This document shows, in pieces, positions 22,366 to 26,816 of a DNA stretch of 26,816 nucleotides (position 1 is its first letter; the number at the start of each line of letters is the position of its first letter). The stretch spans positions 1 to 26,816 of the forward strand of contig JBBQRG010000042.1 in NCBI GenBank assembly GCA_038215095.1. The letters are read 5' to 3'. Position numbers and translations under genes: made by a program. Source of the DNA: DATACN01 sp038215095. Its GTDB lineage: Bacteria > Actinomycetota > Thermoleophilia > Solirubrobacterales > Thermoleophilaceae. The notes below the pieces were generated by a model that saw only the letters and a list, made by a program, of their open reading frames with translations, had not been told where the DNA came from and searched no databases.

Positions 22366-22382
22366 AACAGGCCCCACCAGGA

Positions 22383-24026
22383 CTAACCGGCCGAGGCCAG
22401 CTCCTTGCTCTCCAGCTCGCCCTCATCAAGGCGCTGGCGCAGCAGCTTCTTGTCGAACTTCCCGACGCTCGTCTTCGGCACCTCGGCGATCACGATCACC
22501 TCGTCTGGCAGCCACCACTTGGCCACCCGCTCCGAGAGGTGCTCGCGCAGCTCCTCGGCGGTCAGCTCGGCGCCCTCCTCGACCACGATGCAGGCCAGCG
22601 GCCGCTCGCCCCAGCGCTCGTCGGGCTTCGCGATCACGGCGGCCTCGAGCACTGAGGAGTGGGCCATGATCTCGCCCTCGAGCTCGACCGACGAGATCCA
22701 CTCGCCGCCCGACTTGATCACGTCCTTGGTGCGGTCTGAGATGCGGATGAAGCCCTGCTCGTCGATCGCCGCGATGTCGCCGGTCCGGAGCCACTCGCCG
22801 TCGAACTTCTCCGGCCCGGCCGGGTCCTCGTAGTAGTCGGCAGCCACCCAGGGGCCGCGCACCTGGAGCTCGCCGGTGGCCTCGCCGTCCCAGGGCAGCT
22901 CCTCGCCCTCGTCGCTCACGATCCGCGCGTCCACCATCGGGGAGATGCGGCCGGCGGTGTTGCGCACGTCCCACTCCTCCTCCTCGGTCGCGCCGGCCGG
23001 CGGGCGCGCGACGGATCCCAGCGGGCTCGTCTCGGTCATTCCCCAGGCCTGGATGATCCGCACGTCGTGGCGCTCCTCGAACTCCTGCATCAGGGTGAGC
23101 GGCACGGCCGAGCCGCCGCAGACCACAAGCCGCAGGGACGAGAAATCAGCCCCGTTCTCGTCGGCGTGGCGCAGCATGTCCATCCAGATCGTGGGCACGG
23201 CCGCCGAAAAGGTGACCTTCTCCTCCTCGATCAGCTTCGTGAGCGGCTCGGCTTGGAGCTGCGGGCCCGGCATGATCAGGTCGGCGCCGCTCAGGCAGGA
23301 GCCGTAGGGGATGCCCCAGGCGTTGGCGTGGAACATCGGCACGATCGGCAGGTTGCGGTCGTCGGATGACAGCCCCATCGAGTCGGCCATGCACTGGCCC
23401 ATCGCGTGGAGCATGTTCGAGCGGTGCGAGTAGAGCACGCCCTTCGGGTTGCCGGTCGTGCCGCTCGTGTAGCAGAGCCCCGCGGCCATGCGCTCGTCGA
23501 GCTCGGGGTAGTCGTAGCCCTCGTCCTGCTCGGCCAGCAGCTCCTCGTAGCGCAGCGCGTCGGGCAGCGAGCCCATGTCGCCGTCGCCGATCACCACGAA
23601 GGCGGGCGTCTTGTCGAAGCTCGGCGCGACCTTCTCCAACAGCGGCACGAGCGAGGCGTCCACGAGGATCACCTTGTCCTTCGCGTGGTTCACCACGTAG
23701 GTGAGCTGGTCCTCGAACAGGCGGATGTTCAGCGTGTGCAGCACCGCGCCCATGCACGGCGCCGCGAGGTAGACCTCGAGGTGCTCCTGCGAGTTCCAGG
23801 CGAAGGTGGCCACGCGGTCGCCCTGCTCGACCCCCAGCGACTCGAGCGCCCGGCTCAGGCGGTCCACCCGCTCGGCTACCTCGCCGTAGCTCGCGCGCTT
23901 CTTCTCCCCGTCGCGCATGGTCACGACCTCGCTGTCCGCGTAGCGCCGCCGGACCCGGTCGAGCACCATTTGCAGCGTCAGCGGGTAGTCGTCCTGCATC
24001 AACCCCCGGAGCATGTCGGGGGACAT
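22383..24026 (-). CDS. Long-chain fatty acid CoA ligase (AMP-binding)
   Basis: 547 residues of the ANL superfamily. P-loop YTSGTTGNPKG (186-196), the A5 motif QAWGMTETSP, TGDIAAIDEQGFIRISDRTKD (A7/A8 hinge) and the adenylation lysine near 523 (KTSVGKFDKK) are all present. It activates a carboxylate to the acyl-AMP and then the CoA thioester. The FHANAWGIPYGSCLSGADLI region and overall length fit medium/long-chain FadD-type enzymes; chain length cannot be told. Cytosolic or membrane-peripheral. It starts 8 nt after pntB on the same strand, so it may be transcribed with the transhydrogenase genes. No strong ribosome site; an ATG four codons later is an alternative. Confidence 0.93.
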   Translation of the reverse strand: MSPDMLRGLMQDDYPLTLQMVLDRVRRRYADSEVVTMRDGEKKRASYGEVAERVDRLSRALESLGVEQGDRVATFAWNSQEHLEVYLAAPCMGAVLHTLNIRLFEDQLTYVVNHAKDKVILVDASLVPLLEKVAPSFDKTPAFVVIGDGDMGSLPDALRYEELLAEQDEGYDYPELDERMAAGLCYTSGTTGNPKGVLYSHRSNMLHAMGQCMADSMGLSSDDRNLPIVPMFHANAWGIPYGSCLSGADLIMPGPQLQAEPLTKLIEEEKVTFSAAVPTIWMDMLRHADENGADFSSLRLVVCGGSAVPLTLMQEFEERHDVRIIQAWGMTETSPLGSVARPPAGATEEEEWDVRNTAGRISPMVDARIVSDEGEELPWDGEATGELQVRGPWVAADYYEDPAGPEKFDGEWLRTGDIAAIDEQGFIRISDRTKDVIKSGGEWISSVELEGEIMAHSSVLEAAVIAKPDERWGERPLACIVVEEGAELTAEELREHLSERVAKWWLPDEVIVIAEVPKTSVGKFDKKLLRQRLDEGELESKELASAG

Positions 24027-24034
24027 ACCCGGGC

Positions 24035-25396
24035 CTAGAGGTCCTCTACCGCCTTCAGCACCTGGCCGACGGACTCCTTGGCGTCGCCGAAGAGCAGCGA
24101 GGTGTTGTCCGCGTAGAAGAGCGGGTTGTCGATGCCGGCGAAGCCCGTGTTCATCGAGCGCTTGAGCACGATCACCTGGTGGGCCTGGCTGACCTCGATG
24201 ATCGGCATGCCGGCCTCGGGGTTCACGGTGTCGTTGGCGCCGATCACCATCGCGACGTCCATCTGCGCCATCTCGGGGTTGATCTCGTCCATCTCCTTGA
24301 GCTGCTCGTACGGCACGTCGGCCTCGGCGAGCAGCACGTTCATGTGCCCGGGCATGCGCCCCGCGACCGGGTGGATGGCGTAGCTCACGTCGATGCCGCG
24401 CTTCTCGAGCGCGGCCGCCAGGTCTTTCACCGTGTGCTGGGCCTGGGCCACCGCCAGGCCGTAGCCAGGAACGACCACCACGCGGTTGGCGTATGAGAGC
24501 TGGATCGCGGCGTCCGAGGCGTCGGTGGAGCGCACCGGCTTGTCCTCGCCGTCCCCGGCTGCCACGGTGACGCCGCCGAAGCCGCCCTTCACCACGTTGG
24601 CGATCGAGCGGTTCATCGCCACGGCCATCTGGCTGGTGAGGATCGAGCCCGAGGCGCCCACGAGCATGCCGCCCACGATCAGCGCGACGTTGTCGAGCGC
24701 GATGCCGGCGGCTGCCGCCGACAGGCCGGTGAAGGCGTTCAGCAGCGAGATCACGACGGGCATGTCGGCGCCGCCGATCGGCAGCACGAACATGTTGCCG
24801 AGCACGGCCGCGGACACCAGGATCAGGACGAACAGTGCCTCCGACTCCGAGCCGGCGGCGATCGCCGTGGCCGAGCCCACCGCCACCAGCAGCAGCGCCA
24901 GGTTCACGAACTGCTGGCCGGGCAGCTGGATCGGCTTGCCGGGCAGGATCTCCTGCAGCTTGCCGAAGGCGATGTTCGAGCCCCAGAAGGAGATCGAGCC
25001 GATGATGGCCGCGAACAGGATCGGGATCAGCGTCTGGGACGGGAGGTTGCCGCCCGCGTCGCGGAACTCGGCCCAGGAGATCAACGCCACCGCGCCGCCG
25101 CCCACGCCGTTGAAGAGCGCCACCATCTGCGGCATCTGGGTCATCTGCACCCTGCGCGCGGCGGGGACGCCCACGGCCACGCCGATGCCGATGCCCAGCG
25201 CGATCAGCCCGTAGTCGCCGACCTCCTTGATCAGCAGCGTGGCGATTACCGCGATCGCCATGCCCACCGCCGCCACCGCGTTGCCGCGCTTGGCCGTGCG
25301 CGGGTGGTTCAGCAGGTGCAGGCCGTAGATGAAGCAGCCGAAGGCGAGGATGTACATGATCCGGATCGCGTCCGGGTCCTGCAGGAAGAAGGCCAT
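24035..25396 (-). CDS. pntB: NAD(P) transhydrogenase subunit beta
   Basis: 453 residues from ATG 25396. About nine membrane helices fill residues 10-265, with the conserved PIGGADMPVVISLLNAFTG and QMVALFNGVGGG proton-channel segments. The C-terminal NADP(H)-binding domain III has VVVVPGYGLAVAQAQH (306-321), GRMPGHMNVLLAEA and GANDTVNPEA. It couples proton entry to hydride transfer from NADH to NADP+, supplying NADPH. The frame is open upstream to 25762, but that part overlaps pntA2; the ATG lies 5 nt after the pntA2 stop. Confidence 0.95.
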   Translation of the reverse strand: MAFFLQDPDAIRIMYILAFGCFIYGLHLLNHPRTAKRGNAVAAVGMAIAVIATLLIKEVGDYGLIALGIGIGVAVGVPAARRVQMTQMPQMVALFNGVGGGAVALISWAEFRDAGGNLPSQTLIPILFAAIIGSISFWGSNIAFGKLQEILPGKPIQLPGQQFVNLALLLVAVGSATAIAAGSESEALFVLILVSAAVLGNMFVLPIGGADMPVVISLLNAFTGLSAAAAGIALDNVALIVGGMLVGASGSILTSQMAVAMNRSIANVVKGGFGGVTVAAGDGEDKPVRSTDASDAAIQLSYANRVVVVPGYGLAVAQAQHTVKDLAAALEKRGIDVSYAIHPVAGRMPGHMNVLLAEADVPYEQLKEMDEINPEMAQMDVAMVIGANDTVNPEAGMPIIEVSQAHQVIVLKRSMNTGFAGIDNPLFYADNTSLLFGDAKESVGQVLKAVEDL

Positions 25397-25401
25397 CGGC
25401 G

Positions 25402-25719
25402 TCAAGGGCCGTCGGCCTCCGCTTCCGGATCGGCCTTCGGCTCGGGGCGGCGCTGGAACATCTCCAGCATGCGGTCGGTGACCAGGAAGCCGCCGACGAT
25501 GTTGATCGTGCCGAAGGCGATGGCGATCACGCAAAGCGTCTTGTTGAGGAAGCCGTCGGCGCTCCCGATCAGCAGCAGGCCGCCAAGCAGCACGATGCCG
25601 TGAATCGCGTTCGTGGCCGACATCAGCGGCGTGTGCAGCGTGTTCGGCACCTTCGAGATCACCTCGAAGCCGACGAACGCGGCCAGCACCAGGATCGTGA
25701 TCTCGGTCAGGAAGTCCAT
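25402..25719 (-). CDS. pntA2: NAD(P) transhydrogenase subunit alpha part 2 (membrane)
   Basis: 105 residues with three or four hydrophobic segments: ITILVLAAFVGFEVI (7-21), the SKVPNTLHTPLMSATNAIHGIV motif typical of this subunit, then a glycine-rich helix and VIAIAFGTINIVGGFLV. It is the small membrane piece that is the C-terminus of PntA in single-chain enzymes. The start overlaps the pntA1 stop by one base (TAATG). Confidence 0.95.
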   Translation of the reverse strand: MDFLTEITILVLAAFVGFEVISKVPNTLHTPLMSATNAIHGIVLLGGLLLIGSADGFLNKTLCVIAIAFGTINIVGGFLVTDRMLEMFQRRPEPKADPEAEADGP

Positions 25720-26816
25720 TACGCCTCCAAGCTCGCCTTCGCGCCCTCGTGCACGACCTCACCGTCGCGGGTGATGCAGGCGCCCGCCAGCACCTCGTCC
25801 TCGAAGTCCAGCTTCAACTCGCCCTCCTCGCCGACCATCAGCTTCAGCAGCGCCTGCACGTTGCGCGCGTAGAGCGACGAGGCGTGGTCGGGCATCGTGC
25901 TGGCCAGGTTCACCGGACCGACGATCGTCACGCCGTGCTTGACGACGGTCTCGCCCGCCTCGGTGAGCTCGCAGTTGCCGCCGGTCTCGGCCGCAAGGTC
26001 CACGATCACCGAGCCCGGCTTCATCTTGCGCACCGCGTCCTCGATGATCAGGAGCGGCGCGGGCCGGCCGGGCACGGCGGCGGTGGAGATCACCGCGTCG
26101 ACCTTGCCGATCTCCTCCGCCAGCAGCTCGCGCTGCTTCTGCTGCTCCTCGTCGGTCAGCTGGCGCGCGTAGCCGCCCTCCGACTCGGCGTCCTCGAGGC
26201 CCATGTCGAGCTCGAGGAACTTCGCGCCCAGCGACTCGATCTGCTCCTTCACGGCGGAGCGCACGTCGAAGGCCTGCACCTGCGCGCCGAGGCGGCGGAC
26301 CGTGGCGATGGCCTGCAGCCCGGCCACGCCGGCGCCCAGCACCATCACGCCGGCCGGCCGCACCGTGCCGGCTGCGGTGGTAAGCATGGGGAAGAAGCGC
26401 GGCAGCTGCTCGGCGGCGATCAGCCCGGCCCGGTAGCCGCCGACGGTGGCCTGCGACGAGAGCGCGTCCATCGACTGGGCGCGGGTGATGCGCGGGATCG
26501 CCTCCATGGCGAAGGAGGTCACTCCCGCGTCGGCCAGCGCCTTCACGGTCTCCGGGGAGGTGAGCGGCTGGAGGAAGCCGATCAGCACCGAGCCCTTGGA
26601 GAGCTTGCCGATCTCCTCGGGGCTCGGCGGGGCGACCTTGGCGACCACCTCGGCGTCGAAGCCGGCCTCGGCGGAAACGGTGGCGCCGGCCTCCTCGTAG
26701 GCGGAGTCGGGCTGGTGGGCCTCTTCGCCCGCGCCGGACTGGACGGCCACTTGGACGTCGTCGGTGGCGAGCCGCTGGACGACCTCGGGCACGAGGGCGA
26801 CCCTGCGCTCCCCTGC
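25719..26816 (-). CDS. pntA1: NAD(P) transhydrogenase subunit alpha part 1 (5' end outside window)
   Basis: 365 residues are visible. The frame stays open to the last base, and the final codons read AGERRVALVPEVV, the conserved N-terminus of PntA/alanine dehydrogenase proteins, so only about 8-12 residues are missing. The NAD(H) Rossmann motif GAGVAGLQAIATVRRLGA is near 161-178, preceded by PRITRAQSMDALSSQATVGGY, and IVDLAAETGGNCE follows. This is the soluble domain I that passes hydride to domain III of PntB. Split alpha subunits are common in actinobacteria. It should be first in a pntA1-pntA2-pntB transcript. Confidence 0.94.
   Translation of the reverse strand, partial: AGERRVALVPEVVQRLATDDVQVAVQSGAGEEAHQPDSAYEEAGATVSAEAGFDAEVVAKVAPPSPEEIGKLSKGSVLIGFLQPLTSPETVKALADAGVTSFAMEAIPRITRAQSMDALSSQATVGGYRAGLIAAEQLPRFFPMLTTAAGTVRPAGVMVLGAGVAGLQAIATVRRLGAQVQAFDVRSAVKEQIESLGAKFLELDMGLEDAESEGGYARQLTDEEQQKQRELLAEEIGKVDAVISTAAVPGRPAPLLIIEDAVRKMKPGSVIVDLAAETGGNCELTEAGETVVKHGVTIVGPVNLASTMPDHASSLYARNVQALLKLMVGEEGELKLDFEDEVLAGACITRDGEVVHEGAKASLEA

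Larger units (their letters stand above)
21904..22382. other. 479-nt intergenic region, structured, no credible gene
   Basis: Lies between acyl-CoA synthetase and ligD-polymerase genes on the same strand. Open frames here are extensions of shadow frames without ribosome sites. It contains a simple gctgcgctc repeat (21957-21980), a hairpin at 22059-22076, a long imperfect hairpin at 22105-22148 and a GC hairpin at 22349-22365. It also carries the ligD-polymerase promoter. Confidence 0.6.

Noticed and set aside
21885..22655. 256-residue plus-strand frame across the intergenic gap
   Set aside because: No ribosome site or motif, and it runs antisense into the acyl-CoA synthetase gene.
25397..25762. 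Long N-terminal extension of PntB
   Set aside because: It overlaps pntA2 in another frame; PntB proteins begin near MAFFLQDPDAIRIMYILAFG, matching ATG 25396.

Overview
This is a high-GC (about 70% by eye) actinobacterial chromosome segment. The gene set fits an environmental Actinomycetota, plausibly Thermoleophilia/Solirubrobacterales: a P450-type [3Fe-4S] ferredoxin, a stand-alone LigD polymerase domain, split pntA1/pntA2/pntB, a liv ABC operon, UvrA-like and HxlR-like paralogs, and very short or absent 5' leaders. That lineage call is inference from general resemblance; no rRNA or other marker gene is present. I saw no tRNA, rRNA, CRISPR, transposase, phage or plasmid gene, so most of the window reads as ordinary chromosome.

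Layout. 1-1320: 3' part of a UvrA-like ABC ATPase. 1329-3708: alpha/beta hydrolase divergent from an aldehyde dehydrogenase. 3728-4333: decayed secreted M15/VldE-like gene. 4421-4654: small ferredoxin. 4732-6471: repeat-containing C-terminally anchored protein, EamA exporter and divergent Lrp/AsnC regulator. 6494-7273: NlpC/P60-like lipoprotein. 7390-9752: two overlapping HtrA-like proteases divergent from an HxlR-type regulator, with a perfect palindrome between them. 9881-12631: Gly/Thr-rich membrane protein, ArfB-like ribosome rescue factor, 52-aa basic protein, PfkB-family kinase, rhodanese. 12670-13566: SDR oxidoreductase. 13590-14258: decayed diiron (acyl-ACP desaturase-like) gene. 14255-15219: very acidic protein and RemA-like protein. 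15321-19888: livG-livF-livH-livM-livK operon. 19936-21903: XthA-like nuclease convergent with LigD polymerase. 22383-26816: acyl-CoA synthetase and the pnt transhydrogenase genes, the last cut by the window edge.

The most distinctive features lie between genes. (1) A roughly 80-bp element occurs four times (4331-9840) around an identical 20-nt core. A longer element with a perfect 16-bp inverted repeat occurs twice (10404-12240) and shares a sequence block with the first. All six copies lie at the 3' side of genes and none lies in a divergent promoter region. (2) Eleven start codons have a TANNNT hexamer 6-9 nt upstream and no clear Shine-Dalgarno, which suggests widespread leaderless transcription and settles several start choices. 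(3) Two genes are pseudogenes with several lesions each, while their neighbours are intact.

Functionally the window combines high-affinity uptake (Liv), fatty-acid activation, NADPH balance (transhydrogenase), redox enzymes (ALDH, SDR, ferredoxin), protein quality control with a local regulator, and DNA end/AP-site processing. I found no clear multi-gene system of unknown type; the strongest candidates for new biology are the intergenic repeat family, the 28-residue-repeat anchored protein and the protease/HxlR module.
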